Source of the DNA: CAYJBP01 sp964372025
Lineage (GTDB): Bacteria > Bacillota > Dehalobacteriia > UBA4068
Length of the DNA: 64,000 nucleotides
Reading direction: 5' to 3'
NCBI GenBank assembly: GCA_964372025.1
Contig: CAYJPF010000002.1
Location: forward strand, 39,711 to 103,710
Shown here: piece by piece, positions 19,840-29,258 of the stretch
Layout: every line of letters begins with the position of its first letter
How positions within the stretch are numbered: the first letter of the stretch is position 1
Program-made: the position numbers and the translations under genes
The notes under the pieces: generated by a model
Database searches by the model: none
Told to the model about the DNA's origin: nothing
What the model saw: only the letters and a program-made list of their open reading frames with translations

Positions 19840-20712
19840 TTAATTTGGAACATACTTCAATAGTGCTTTAATAAATGGTTTATAATAAGGGTGACTTCGT
19901 AAAGTTTTTTGTGGAGAGCCCAAAAGTAAGTCTAAATCTTCTCGGCCTGGATTTCTGCGAGAAGGTACAGAGGTAATTCCTTGATTACGTAAATAGGTTT
20001 TGTATTGAGCTGAATACTCAAATAAATTATTTACTCGATTGTTAGTAGGAATTTTTGCAATTACCTTCGAAATATCACAAGGAACTAGGTTTCCTGAACT
20101 AAATCCAAAAGAATGGCTTCCTCCAGAATAAGACATACTCTCAATAAAAGTTACCAGCCAAAATAAACTCTTTCGACGATAATATAGCTGTTCTTTTAAT
20201 TTAAAGGCATGTGCTAAATAATAATGATACGGCCACTCATAAAGGTATCGAATAGCAGTCGTTATAAATCTAAAGCTCATCTTAGATAATTTGTCTGCTG
20301 CAAACTTTACCTCATAAATAGGAGTGTTTTGGAAACATTCTGGAATGATGTGCTCATCGTCGTCCTCATCTATAGGCATCGCATCAATTTCTTGTACTGT
20401 TAGTCGCACATTTGTGTTTCCCAAGGAAGGGTGATTAGCAGCCTCCGCAATGATGTCTAGCCAAGCCTGAATCTGCTCTAATGAGCACCATGTGTAATTA
20501 CTCCAACGCTCTCCCGTAAGCAATACGTCCACATTTTTGTTAATGTAGATAGAGCTTTTCATATCCTTCATCACACAGGTTTCCTCATTAAGGAGGCCCA
20601 GCCATGCTCCATAACATGCATATCTATCTAACTCTACAGTATTGGCGATACTATGACCATTGTATTCTTTTGTGAACTCTGCTGTATAAATTGAACAAAT
20701 GTTTGTAATCAT
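19840..20712 (-). CDS. Unknown protein of the amidoligase cluster
   Basis: 290 residues, no recognised domain. It is rich in aromatic residues (YLYEWPYHYYLAHAFKLKE) and has a Gly/Ser-rich loop MSYSGGSHSFGFSSG, with an acidic DEDDDEH patch near residue 120. It overlaps the ATP-grasp stop-start junction at 20712 and precedes the other unknown protein. It may be an auxiliary enzyme or a scaffold in the same pathway. All Trp codons are TGG. Confidence 0.72.
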   Translation of the reverse strand: MITNICSIYTAEFTKEYNGHSIANTVELDRYACYGAWLGLLNEETCVMKDMKSSIYINKNVDVLLTGERWSNYTWCSLEQIQAWLDIIAEAANHPSLGNTNVRLTVQEIDAMPIDEDDDEHIIPECFQNTPIYEVKFAADKLSKMSFRFITTAIRYLYEWPYHYYLAHAFKLKEQLYYRRKSLFWLVTFIESMSYSGGSHSFGFSSGNLVPCDISKVIAKIPTNNRVNNLFEYSAQYKTYLRNQGITSVPSRRNPGREDLDLLLGSPQKTLRSHPYYKPFIKALLKYVPN

Positions 20713-21494
20713 TATAGTCCTAATGTATTTAGTTTGTTGATATATTTAGTAATGGTGTAATCTCCCAATGATGGGGCTGAATTTGTTTCAAGAATAATAA
20801 ATTTTGGATCCACCATATTGTCTTTTCCCTGAACTTTGATATCTACTGCGCCCACATCTATTCCTACAGCATTCATAGCTGCTACAGCCATATTGCAAAT
20901 TTCTTCCCAATTGCCTGGTTTTGCAAATAATGGATTTGGTTGACCTGTTTCGGGATTATGTTCGCATATCCAAACACTATTATCGTCATGACGATGCCAT
21001 CTTTCTACAGCGTCCCTTTGCAACATTTTTCGATAGGAAATAACAGGTTCTCCCGCTATAATGTGGATTCTATACTCTTTACTATACGTATAGTATTTTT
21101 CAATAATATGTGTCTCGGGACTCTTGTCCTCCATACATTCCCTAAGTTCTTGGGCATTTTGAATAAGGTAAATTCCATTTCCCTTAGACGAAGCTCTATG
21201 TTTTACAATGGCGGGAAAGGTATCCCAATCGTCCAATACCTCTCTAACTACTCCCCATTCCGCAGTAATTATCTCCGCAGAGTCAAACGCACGCTTCATT
21301 AATACTTTGTTTCCAGAAATTTTACACGCTTCTACACTGTTGAGGATTGTGCAATTATTAGGAATACCGTTTGGGAAAATTTCTTCCATAGGAGTAGTAG
21401 ACCCTAATCTAAGTAACGCATGGCCGTTAGTACGAATTTTTCGTCTGAGGCCGTGAGCAGAATGGTTTCTACTCCTTATTTTCATATATCTCAT
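20712..21494 (-). CDS. ATP-grasp ligase (RimK-like)
   Basis: 260 residues. ATP-grasp enzymes join a carboxylate to an amine through an acyl-phosphate. The visible features are IVKHRASSKGNGIYLI near residue 95 (nucleotide-binding strand and Gly-rich loop), the IIEKYY and EYRIHII strands near 133, and VGAVDIKVQG followed by FIILETNSAPSLG near 235, which supply the metal-binding Asp, Glu and Asn. It is the first gene of the amidoligase cluster. A second start (ATG 9 bp downstream) is possible. Confidence 0.88.
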   Translation of the reverse strand: MRYMKIRSRNHSAHGLRRKIRTNGHALLRLGSTTPMEEIFPNGIPNNCTILNSVEACKISGNKVLMKRAFDSAEIITAEWGVVREVLDDWDTFPAIVKHRASSKGNGIYLIQNAQELRECMEDKSPETHIIEKYYTYSKEYRIHIIAGEPVISYRKMLQRDAVERWHRHDDNSVWICEHNPETGQPNPLFAKPGNWEEICNMAVAAMNAVGIDVGAVDIKVQGKDNMVDPKFIILETNSAPSLGDYTITKYINKLNTLGL

Positions 21495-21504
21495 ATATAC
21501 AATT

Positions 21505-22515
21505 TTAAAATGGACAATCTATATAATTAATTGTCTTGGTTAATAATGAGTTAATAATAGTAATAAATTTTGTCTTGCCAACTTTTTGAAATAAATCGGA
21601 ACTATCTTTAGCTCCAAATTCTTCTGGTAGAATTAATTGGGTTAATTCAAATGTTTTAGAAAATAGTTTTCCATACTTTGTTCCCCAATTTTCTTTCTTT
21701 GTAAAATCATTATCATATAAAATATAGATGTTAGCAAATCTACTTTTTAATTCGTTGATAACAGATTCTTTGGGTAAATAGGATTCTGCCTGTAGACTTG
21801 TGGCCGGAATACCTGTGGAATTCCATATGCACATAGCATCCTTACGAGAAGAAGTAATAATTAATGTGTCTCCCTTTTGGGGGAGTTGTTCCCACATATC
21901 CCAAGTATCCCCACTATGTTTATTTAACCATTTAAATTTAGTGCTAAACGGCTGGTAAATTTTATATGTAGGAACACCATCTTTAAACTCTATGTATGCA
22001 TACGCATATTTTTCTGCGGGGATAATATGTTCTCCTAATTCAGTATATAAGAATGTATGACTGATAGGAACTACCTTACAAAATTCTAAAAACTTTTTAG
22101 ATAATCCGTAGCTTCTCCAATATTCTTTATCCCATTCTGCCCACGCTCTTTGCCTAATTTTGATCTCAGAAACTCTAGGTTTAGGAGAATATTTAGTCTT
22201 CGGCTGTGCAGAAGGAATGGAGGCTGTCTTAGTAATATCTGCGGAATCAATAGTATTTAGCACTTCTTGCCAAGGCTTATTTAGATAGCGCTGCAATAAG
22301 GTGAATAAGTCGCCTTTATCACCGGTAGCAAAATCAGTAAAATATACTTTTCCTTCTGCACTACATGTAAGCCCTAACGAAGGATTTGTATCAGAGCGGA
22401 GAGGACTACATATTACAGTAGGTAAATTGCATACTCCAAAATAATGATGGAGTATTTGCAATTCACTTACTTTTTCTAAGAGATCCTCTTTATAGGAGTT
22501 CCCCTTAGCAAACAT
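21505..22515 (-). CDS. DnaG-type primase with TOPRIM domain
   Basis: 336 residues. The N-terminal third resembles a primase zinc-binding domain (CNLPTVICSPLRSDTNPSLG and FTDFATGDKGDLFTLLQ) but the full set of zinc Cys/His residues is not obvious. TOPRIM features follow: LIITSSRKDAMCIWNSTGI near residue 215 and IYILYDNDFTKKENWG near 265, the acidic metal-binding motif. It lays down RNA primers for the phage replisome and sits next to the probable SSB, ATPase and helicase. Confidence 0.87.
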   Translation of the reverse strand: MFAKGNSYKEDLLEKVSELQILHHYFGVCNLPTVICSPLRSDTNPSLGLTCSAEGKVYFTDFATGDKGDLFTLLQRYLNKPWQEVLNTIDSADITKTASIPSAQPKTKYSPKPRVSEIKIRQRAWAEWDKEYWRSYGLSKKFLEFCKVVPISHTFLYTELGEHIIPAEKYAYAYIEFKDGVPTYKIYQPFSTKFKWLNKHSGDTWDMWEQLPQKGDTLIITSSRKDAMCIWNSTGIPATSLQAESYLPKESVINELKSRFANIYILYDNDFTKKENWGTKYGKLFSKTFELTQLILPEEFGAKDSSDLFQKVGKTKFITIINSLLTKTINYIDCPF

Positions 22516-22516
22516 T

Positions 22517-23380
22517 TTACCAATCGTCTTCTACATCTGTTGCCGCGGTAACTTCCGAAGGATTCGTTGGAGTTAAGGTAAAATCCCTAAGCTCAAAGTC
22601 TGATGGGCCAAAATTAGTATTTTTATACCCACCAAATTCTTGCACATTCGCAAGACGTTTAGCTACAAAATCTACATTTCGCGCCCCTCCTCGAATTGGA
22701 ACATCAACAAACCAATCTTGAAATACTCGATTATCCTCTGTTATACGTGCTCCCGCTAGCATCTTAAAGATTTTCATAGAAGCCATATAAGACTTTAGCT
22801 CTTTGATATTACCAGTTGTAGCCATCGCCTTAATATCATCCATACGAGATAGTGCGTCTTGCTTATTAGCAATAACATTTCCCTCAAAATTAATTACTCT
22901 GGGGATGTTGATGGCTGTCTGGAGAAGCATCGTAAGTCTTTCTTCTCCCACAAAAGCAGGGCGAACGTCCTCCATTAAGAAGTTGGGAAAGTTTTCAGGA
23001 GGAGTATTAGTTTCCATCTGCTCCTTAGTAACCCAAGCAAATTGCCCATACGGGTTCACGACCTGTACCTTGGATTTATCTGCATTAAATCTTTTCTCTG
23101 GAGTAACCCAGATAGCAAATTTACTAAGAACATCTACATCACTTTCTTTAGTAGATTGTACGTAGAAATCCAGCCTTAGACGAGCAGTACCTGTATTAGG
23201 ATCTTTGTCCAAATACACAAGATCTTTTTCAATGACCCTATTCTGTAACTTACCCAATTCTTCTTTTGTAGGATTAATGGCTACAATTTGAATTGGCATA
23301 ATTCCCGTATACACAGGTTGTGGAGTGAAAGTAGCAGCTTCTGAGCCAGCTGCAAAGGCCATCATCAATAATTCTGACAT
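22517..23380 (-). CDS. Probable single-stranded DNA-binding protein
   Basis: 287 residues from ATG at 23380 (MSELLMMAF). No OB fold can be proven by eye, but the protein ends in an acidic tail with a terminal aromatic residue (ATDVEDDW), as in SSB proteins that recruit partners, and it lies between primase and ATPase. It contains a beta-rich region (TARLRLDFYVQS; KFAIWVTPEKRF). Alternative: another conserved replication-associated structural protein. Medium confidence in the function, high that it is a gene. Confidence 0.62.
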   Translation of the reverse strand: MSELLMMAFAAGSEAATFTPQPVYTGIMPIQIVAINPTKEELGKLQNRVIEKDLVYLDKDPNTGTARLRLDFYVQSTKESDVDVLSKFAIWVTPEKRFNADKSKVQVVNPYGQFAWVTKEQMETNTPPENFPNFLMEDVRPAFVGEERLTMLLQTAINIPRVINFEGNVIANKQDALSRMDDIKAMATTGNIKELKSYMASMKIFKMLAGARITEDNRVFQDWFVDVPIRGGARNVDFVAKRLANVQEFGGYKNTNFGPSDFELRDFTLTPTNPSEVTAATDVEDDW

Positions 23381-23396
23381 AATATAGTTATTTAAA

Positions 23397-24889
23397 TTAA
23401 ATACCGTAATATTCACGGATAGAATTGTCTACTAAAGACAATGAATTTGGGATCAGCATGTCGTTAAACATACCAATAGGAGATTTTCCAGAACTTGCAT
23501 TACATTGTGTCTCAAAGTAATACTTATTTCTTCCATCTCCTGATGCTTCTACCTTAGTAAATAACACTACAGGTAAGAGAGATTCTGGGAATACTTTTTT
23601 GAGTTTTCTACCAGAAGTGGCTAATACTTTACGCTCTTGTCCAGAAGCATCTGTAACAAGTTCAGGATGCCCGAATATGTAGCATATTTGGTCTTCCCTA
23701 AGAATAGTATTAGCAGTCTTAATAATATCTACTACATCAATAGCTAAATCCTTCCATTGCGTTTGTTTTCATTAGGTTTTTTATCCTAATCTCTACGCAT
23801 TTCTGCGTAGTCCAGCATACATCATCGCTTCACAGCGTTGGGCACTCGTGGGGTAATTATTAGTGACTTCTTCATACCCTATGCGTTGAACCTTCTCCAT
23901 ACTAATTAGTCTTCAGGAGCTTGGCTGCTTTTAAGTGATTTTCCCTATAATAAGGTTTTTACCATCTAATAGGCGTTATCCTATCTGCTTCTAAATACTT
24001 TTCAGTAAGTAAGCGGTACTTATTATTTTACAGGACGTTCCAGCAATTCACCCAATTTTAATTCGACCATTATTTAAATTGCCACCTAAATCCATAGGCT
24101 GTGTTGTACTTAGGTAGATTGTTACAACACTTTTGAATAGGACTATATGCACTTTTGTTAATAGATCTCGCAGCTTCTCTAATCGCAGGGAATTCTGCTA
24201 ATACTTTCCCAGTATAACGATCTATTTTTAATACTGTTTTACCACGACTATAGTGACTATTATATTTAGTACTGCACCACTCTAAATTATCCACATTATT
24301 ATTAATTTTATTTTCATCTTTATGATTTACTTCTGGATAATTTTGTGGATTGGGTAAGAAGGTAAGCGCTACAGCTCTATGCATAGATAGGTGATATTGT
24401 TTGTAATTATTATTCAGGGTTACAAACTTATATCCACGGGAATCAGTTGCTTGTTTTAAAGGTACTCCCTTCAAACCAAGTATGACTCCTGTTCTAGATA
24501 CTTTGTATCTTGGATCTATAGGCAATTCTTTAAATTCCATAATCGAATGACATTTTCTTGCGATCTCCCAACTCTTTAAAAGTTAGGTAACTATTAATTG
24601 TATCAATAGCACAAGATTTGATGTTCTCATCTTTAGACCAAGCTTCTAGAGTTTTAATAATAGTTGCAATATTATCAGTCTCTCTATAATTGCGATTCTC
24701 TGCATTCCATTGTTTAGTTAATGCCGCAGGGAAAGGCAATTTCTTTTGATCAATATTGATTATTCCATGATGTTTGGGATTGATTCCCAAATAGTTTTCT
24801 ACAAAGTCAATTGATCCATCAGGATTAATAACTGTAGAAGTAGATTTTCCGTCCCCGGAGAACCCAACGATTCCGACAACCACGCCCAT
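23397..24889 (-). CDS. P-loop ATPase split by a group I intron (exons 24539-24889 and 23397-23759)
   Basis: Exon 1 encodes 117 codons with Walker A GFSGDGKST near residue 10 and CAIDTINSYL as a Walker B-like strand. Exon 2 gives 120 residues beginning QWKDLAIDVVDII and ending VDNSIREYYGI. Joined after Tyr-TAT (5' exon ends in U) and before CAA (intron ends in G), the product reads MSFDYQWKDLAID and is 237 residues, matching the common phage AAA/RecA-like nucleotide-binding protein near helicase and SSB. Without splicing, exon 1 stops after two more residues. The 5' end overlaps the helicase gene by 91 bp in another frame. Confidence 0.85.
23760..24538 (-). mobile_element. Group I intron with HNH gene
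   Basis: A 779-nt intron on the minus strand. Core-like elements read on the RNA strand: GCAGCCAAGC (23919-23928), a P7-type GTTCAACGCAT (23881-23891) and GTATGCTGGACT (23809-23820). The 5' exon ends in U and the intron's last base is G, the group I rule. Most of its 5' half is the HNH gene, leaving about 310 nt of catalytic core. Confidence 0.85.
24070..24540 (-). CDS. HNH homing endonuclease with NUMOD domains
   Basis: 156 residues. The N-terminus (FKELPIDPRYKVSRTGVILG) is a NUMOD4-type module; the centre has the HNH site HRAVALTFLPNP and VNHKDENKINNNVDNLEW; the C-terminus (VLKIDRYTGKVLAEFPAIRE) is a NUMOD1 DNA-binding module. The start codon ATG spans the last bases of exon 1, so the intron ORF begins across the splice site. 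It should cut intron-less copies of the ATPase gene. Confidence 0.93.
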   Translation of the reverse strand: MEFKELPIDPRYKVSRTGVILGLKGVPLKQATDSRGYKFVTLNNNYKQYHLSMHRAVALTFLPNPQNYPEVNHKDENKINNNVDNLEWCSTKYNSHYSRGKTVLKIDRYTGKVLAEFPAIREAARSINKSAYSPIQKCCNNLPKYNTAYGFRWQFK

Positions 24890-26073
24890 ATTCGTATAAA
24901 TTTAAATTTCATAGTAGTCTTTTGTTTAGGATCTACTAATAAAGTAGCCACAATAACTTTATTATTTTGCCTTATAGCATTAATTTTATTGTAAACTACT
25001 TCTAACTTCGCCTCCTCAGTAGGAGGAGGTAATTCTTTAAAGAAATTAACGGCTCCGTCAAAGTATAGAGGACAAATAAATTTGCCTCCTCCTTCTCGGC
25101 CTCCAATTAACTCTAGAAAGCGTATATTATCACCAAATTTGGCAATATTATACTTTAGAAAGGTAGGAATATTGTATCTATGGGGAGCATATAAGCCCAT
25201 AAATATATCCACGTCTCTCCATGTTGTTTTGCACTCACCTAGTCCGTCAGCAGAGGGCTTCAGCTTATCAAGTTTGAAATTCTCCGTGCCTTCTTGGGAA
25301 GCAGCCTGTTGTTGTACAACTACAAATGTAAATTTATATCTATTTCGTAATTGCACTAAATATTTCGAAGATAACAATTCTATAGTAGACCGTAGATCTA
25401 GTCCCTTTTCTTGGGTAAGTAAGGATATGTGGTCTATGATTACTATGTTATACAACTCAGGGTCATTAGGTTCATAATAATCAAAAACTGATCTAGAGTA
25501 CTCCTCATGGGTCTCATTATCTTTAAATATTTTAGATGTAAAATGCGTAGTTCCAACAGATGAAGCATATTTCTGTAAAAACTCCTTAATACCTGTTGGG
25601 TGCCGCACATCGTCGATGAAAGTCACGTGCTCCTCAAAATACGTAATATATTTTTGATATTCCGGAGTTTGTAGTAACTCTATTGCTTCCTGAGGAAGTA
25701 ACTTTTCCAAGTTAATAGAGCGCAGTTGTTGACTATCCAATCTAATCTTTTGGCCGGATAATTTAAATAATAAATAGCAGAGAAATTGTATATATTTTTG
25801 TTCTACACTCATCTCAAATGTAAAATAAAACCATCGCACATGAAGACCTTTATCAATAGCTTCAAATATAGGCTCATATACTGCCATAAAGTCTGTAATT
25901 TGGGTCTTACCTACTTTAGAATTAGCTGTAACTAATATATATTTACCCTTCTCAAATCCTGGAAATACTGCTCTAAATCTAGGAAACGGTGAGGGAATAC
26001 AATTAGTTAAACCTTTTACGATTCTCTCTCTATAACTTATTAAATTATGGAATACGCGTTCAAATATAGCCAT
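24799..26073 (-). CDS. DnaB-like replicative helicase ATPase
   Basis: 424 residues. Walker A is TANSKVGKTQ near residue 50, a strand FYFTFEMSVEQ follows near 83, and Walker B is IVIIDHISLLTQE near 213, with VVVQQQAASQE as motif H3. It is the RecA-fold motor of a hexameric replicative helicase; the DnaB N-terminal domain is not evident. The last 30 or so residues are encoded in the 91 bp shared with the ATPase exon 1, so the natural C-terminus may be near KTTMKFKF. The start codon overlaps the upstream TAA. Confidence 0.87.
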   Translation of the reverse strand: MAIFERVFHNLISYRERIVKGLTNCIPSPFPRFRAVFPGFEKGKYILVTANSKVGKTQITDFMAVYEPIFEAIDKGLHVRWFYFTFEMSVEQKYIQFLCYLLFKLSGQKIRLDSQQLRSINLEKLLPQEAIELLQTPEYQKYITYFEEHVTFIDDVRHPTGIKEFLQKYASSVGTTHFTSKIFKDNETHEEYSRSVFDYYEPNDPELYNIVIIDHISLLTQEKGLDLRSTIELLSSKYLVQLRNRYKFTFVVVQQQAASQEGTENFKLDKLKPSADGLGECKTTWRDVDIFMGLYAPHRYNIPTFLKYNIAKFGDNIRFLELIGGREGGGKFICPLYFDGAVNFFKELPPPTEEAKLEVVYNKINAIRQNNKVIVATLLVDPKQKTTMKFKFIRIWAWLSESLGSPGTENLLLQLLILMDQLTL

Positions 26074-26630
26074 TATAGTAATCCTCCCTCCAATTCCATA
26101 GGAATAGTTTCTTCAATATTAGTATTCTCCAGTATACTAAGTAAATCAGATTCTTCGTTCTTTTCTATGAAGTAAGGGAGTGTTCGCATAATTTGTAAAT
26201 TATGTCTAAATGTATGAATATATTCCTCAGTGGCTGCAATAATTTGCTCATTAGTGTACTTAGGGTATTTAAATAAAAACCCATTGAGTTTTTTAACTAG
26301 GCTTGCAGTACTACCTCTTCAATACATCGCTGTTCCGGGCTTTCTTCCTGTAGGAAATAACTCCTTCATCTTCTCCATCAGCTCATGTATTCTTTCTATA
26401 TCAGTTTGCACATCAGTTGCTTTGAACATTATTGCACTGGCCACAGAATGGCCCATTCCTGATAATACTATTTTACCGTCTTTAGAAGTAATAAGTCCTT
26501 TATCCAAAAGATCATTAAATTCTTCCAAAGATACGCAAAAAGCCAGTGAAAATAAGTATGCAAATTGATTAAACGTTAATCCTTGCTTTAATACGGCATT
26601 ATGTTTTATGTTTATATTCATATAAAACAT
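26073..26630 (-). CDS. Hypothetical protein upstream of helicase
   Basis: 185 residues, with one TGA-encoded Trp in GTAMYWRGSTA (26319-26321). Helical, with no recognised domain. Features include a hydrophobic FNQFAYLFSLAFCVSLEEF helix and a C-terminal acidic stretch ending MELEGGLL. It overlaps the SF2 helicase by 32 bp and the DnaB-like gene at the stop-start junction, so a helicase-loading or regulatory role is plausible but unproven. Confidence 0.72.
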
Positions 26631-27759
26631 TATTTAAATTAAATTCATCCTTAGTATCCCGATAATAAAATATATATACTTCTGGATCATCTGGATTTCT
26701 TAGGGCCCTACCCACTTTTTGGATAAAATCTAGCTCTGCTCTATCTAATTGAGTAATTACACAAGCCTCAATTCCTGGAATATTTACACCCTCTTTTAGC
26801 ATATTAACTACAAAAAGATTATTAATCTCTCCTTGTTTAAATGCTTCGAGAACCTGCTTTTTATTAGAGATCTTAGAGTGTAATATATTAGGACTCAACT
26901 GATTGGCTTGATCAATGCTACCACAAAAACAAATGTATTTTTTAGCATTGACAGCGGCATCTTCAAAGAATTTCTTTATATGCCTTGTTTTCAAGGCAGA
27001 CAAATATTTTTTCCGATCTAATCCCGTCTTTTTAATACTAAAATCCACTCTCTTTGTAAAACATTTCTCCGCTTGTTTTTTATAATACTCTAAAGTATTA
27101 CAAATCATATTATACTTCTCATACTCAGTGCACCAAATATTTAAATTAATATCTGGTTCCTTCATATAATCAAATCTATCTGGGTACATACAATCTATAA
27201 TAGGAAAAGTTCTATTCCTACGAAATTCGTACACCTGATTCCTTTTAGACTGATCGAGTACTAGCGGAATTAAATGTATATTTGGGGCGGTTAGTCATTT
27301 TTCTCTCACAGCATCTCGTAAAGATATAACGCTTTCCTTAAATTCCCCAAAAGTGCGAGTGAGTGCTTTTTTAATGTCATTCGATAAAGTAGCAGACATA
27401 GCGATTATTTTAGGCACTTTCACAGTAGCTAAATATTGTAATCGTAATGTAGAGCAATGATGGGCCTCATCTAAGCCAATTAGGTCGGCAGACGTGTGTT
27501 GTATATTTCGTAATGAAGCATAACACATAATTATAGTATTCTTCAGTAAATATTCTTTACCAAATTTCCTATACTCTGCTTCCCAATTCTCAATATGGGC
27601 CTGTTCACTAACGATTAGATAAGTAAGTTTGGGACCTAGATGTTCTTGAATTTTAATAAACCCAAGCGATTTGCCCACAGAAGTAGGCCACCCTAAATAA
27701 ATTCTTTCGTACTTAGTGCTTCAAGAAACCACTTGATCTTGTAACTCGTCCCTAGTCAT
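26599..27759 (-). CDS. SF2 DNA helicase (UvsW/RecG-like)
   Basis: 386 residues merged across two TGA codons (27295-27297 and near 27720). Walker A is GWPTSVGKSLG (residues 21-31), motif II is IGLDEAHHC, motif III is AMSATLS, motif V is VVNMLKEGVNIPGI and motif VI is FIQKVGRALRNPD. It unwinds or remodels branched DNA during recombination-dependent replication. The start overlaps the end of the upstream small gene by 8 bp. Confidence 0.92.
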
Positions 27760-28171
27760 TAGTAAGTTCCTTGAGACTTTTAAAATCCTTTTTAGCGATT
27801 AGTACTTTTTTAATAAAGGCTTTAGGATTAATTTTCTTCGATGTTATATCAGGTTGTGGCAACCATTCTGAATTATACCCTACCCGAGCTCGTATACATT
27901 TTTTATATACCGCAGTATTTTTAGTAATGAGTTTTCCCAAAAATAATGCAAGAGCAGTAGAAGATTTATGGCTGAGTGCCAGTAATTCTTCACGAGTCCA
28001 TTGAAGATCTGAGTTTAATACTTTACAAAGATCTTCTTCAAAAGATACTTTAATATACATGTACCCTTCCCTTGGGACGAATCCTACATTAGGGCGAAAG
28101 AGATTAACATAGTTAATAGGCACAAGCATAGTACCTTGATAGGTTTTAATTGAATTATGTAAGTTGTTCAT
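27752..28171 (-). CDS. Hypothetical protein
   Basis: 139 residues, basic, with a REELLALSHKSSTALALFLGK helix in the middle and a Lys-rich C-terminus (KAFIKKVLIAKKDFKSLKEL). No known domain. It overlaps the helicase start by 8 bp and follows the lysozyme-like gene by 8 bp, consistent with a place in the same operon. Confidence 0.68.
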   Translation of the reverse strand: MNNLHNSIKTYQGTMLVPINYVNLFRPNVGFVPREGYMYIKVSFEEDLCKVLNSDLQWTREELLALSHKSSTALALFLGKLITKNTAVYKKCIRARVGYNSEWLPQPDITSKKINPKAFIKKVLIAKKDFKSLKELTND

Positions 28172-28179
28172 AGTAATAA

Positions 28180-28575
28180 TTATAAAGATTTGACAATTTG
28201 TTTTAATTTATTGATATACTCAGGGTCTTCTGCGTAAGGCAGATTTTCCAAAAATATATAATAGTCTTCAATCGTATGATTTTCTTTAGTAAATTTATAT
28301 TCAACTAATTGTTGATATTTCACTATTGAATACGACCAAGATTGTCCAGATCAATTATAATATTCCTTCTTGGAACTATTATATAATCCAAATAAATTAT
28401 TTTTAGACTTAAAAACATTTGATGTAAAATGTCCTGTCTCTAAAATGGCTTGTGCTGTAACTACTTTAGGATATAGAATATTAAAATCAATACAAGCATT
28501 GTATACATCTCACTTAGTGAGAGGAGGATTTCCTAATACGGCTATAGCATAAGCGCATGTGATAAATTTAATCAT
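28180..28575 (-). CDS. Glucosaminidase-type peptidoglycan hydrolase
   Basis: 131 residues, hidden by two TGA codons: LTKWDVYNA and YYNWSGQSW require Trp. The central motif AQAILETGHFTSNVF, with KNNLFGLYNS after it, is the glucosaminidase (N-acetylglucosaminidase, FlgJ-like) signature, with the Glu of AQAILETG the likely catalytic acid. It cleaves cell-wall glycan. The N-terminal MIKFITCAYAIAVLG is not a clear signal peptide. An ATG 9 bp upstream is an alternative start. It could serve as an endolysin or a virion enzyme. Confidence 0.82.
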
Positions 28576-28903
28576 ATAAGTCATATTTTTCTGTACAAAA
28601 AGAACAGTATAAATGATTGTGTAAAGCAATTCTTCCACAAATCTCACAAGTATTTTCCTCTTTAAAAGGCAATGTGGGTTGGTGCCCTTCCTTAGGTAAT
28701 TTTCTTTCGATTTGGTGGATATCCGTCCATTCTTCTAAAAAATCTATTATTGCATAATAAGTTATTGTTAGATCCGGCGAAGAAAATTTACAATGTAGGC
28801 CGCCTTCACCCTCAATAACTGCAAATTCATAATAGTGTCCACGAATTAATCCTTGATAATCTGTGCTTATGTACGTTCCTGCTAAATAAATAGGTGCGTC
28901 CAT
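28568..28903 (-). CDS. Zinc-ribbon hypothetical protein
   Basis: 111 residues. The C-terminal part has two pairs of Cys, CEICGRIALHNHLYCSFC, typical of a small zinc ribbon; the N-terminal part is beta-rich (FSSPDLTITYYAIIDFLEEW). No known family. It overlaps the hydrolase gene by 8 bp. Confidence 0.7.
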   Translation of the reverse strand: MDAPIYLAGTYISTDYQGLIRGHYYEFAVIEGEGGLHCKFSSPDLTITYYAIIDFLEEWTDIHQIERKLPKEGHQPTLPFKEENTCEICGRIALHNHLYCSFCTEKYDLYD

Positions 28904-28904
28904 G

Positions 28905-29258
28905 TTACCACTGCTCTGGAGTTCGAAGTCTTCCTAAAATATCATTAGGAATTGTTGGAATTGGGGCAAATACGTTTGGAGCGCTCTTCAATAGCATATA
29001 AAGAGCTTCTTCTATGGTACTTGCTTCTCCTACTATAAGATCGCTATATCCTACTTGCCACTTTTTAGTGGCAGGATCTAAATCAACATGGATTCCGATT
29101 GCATAGCAATTTTCTTGTTGTGGAGCCCTAACTAAATAGCTCTGTTTTTTACTCTCAACGTCCGCATACTCGTCTATATATAAAATAGGCATTTGTATTA
29201 GGGCGTCCATAATAGAAGTTGCTTCTATCTGTAAAATTTTATTAATTTTTTTTAACAT
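28905..29258 (-). CDS. Hypothetical protein
   Basis: 117 residues, helical, with no transmembrane segment. The fragment ATSIMDALIQMPILYIDEYA and a hydrophobic middle (EALYMLLKSAPNVF) are the only visible features. It overlaps the metallophosphoesterase end by 7 bp. Function unknown. Confidence 0.65.
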   Translation of the reverse strand: MLKKINKILQIEATSIMDALIQMPILYIDEYADVESKKQSYLVRAPQQENCYAIGIHVDLDPATKKWQVGYSDLIVGEASTIEEALYMLLKSAPNVFAPIPTIPNDILGRLRTPEQW

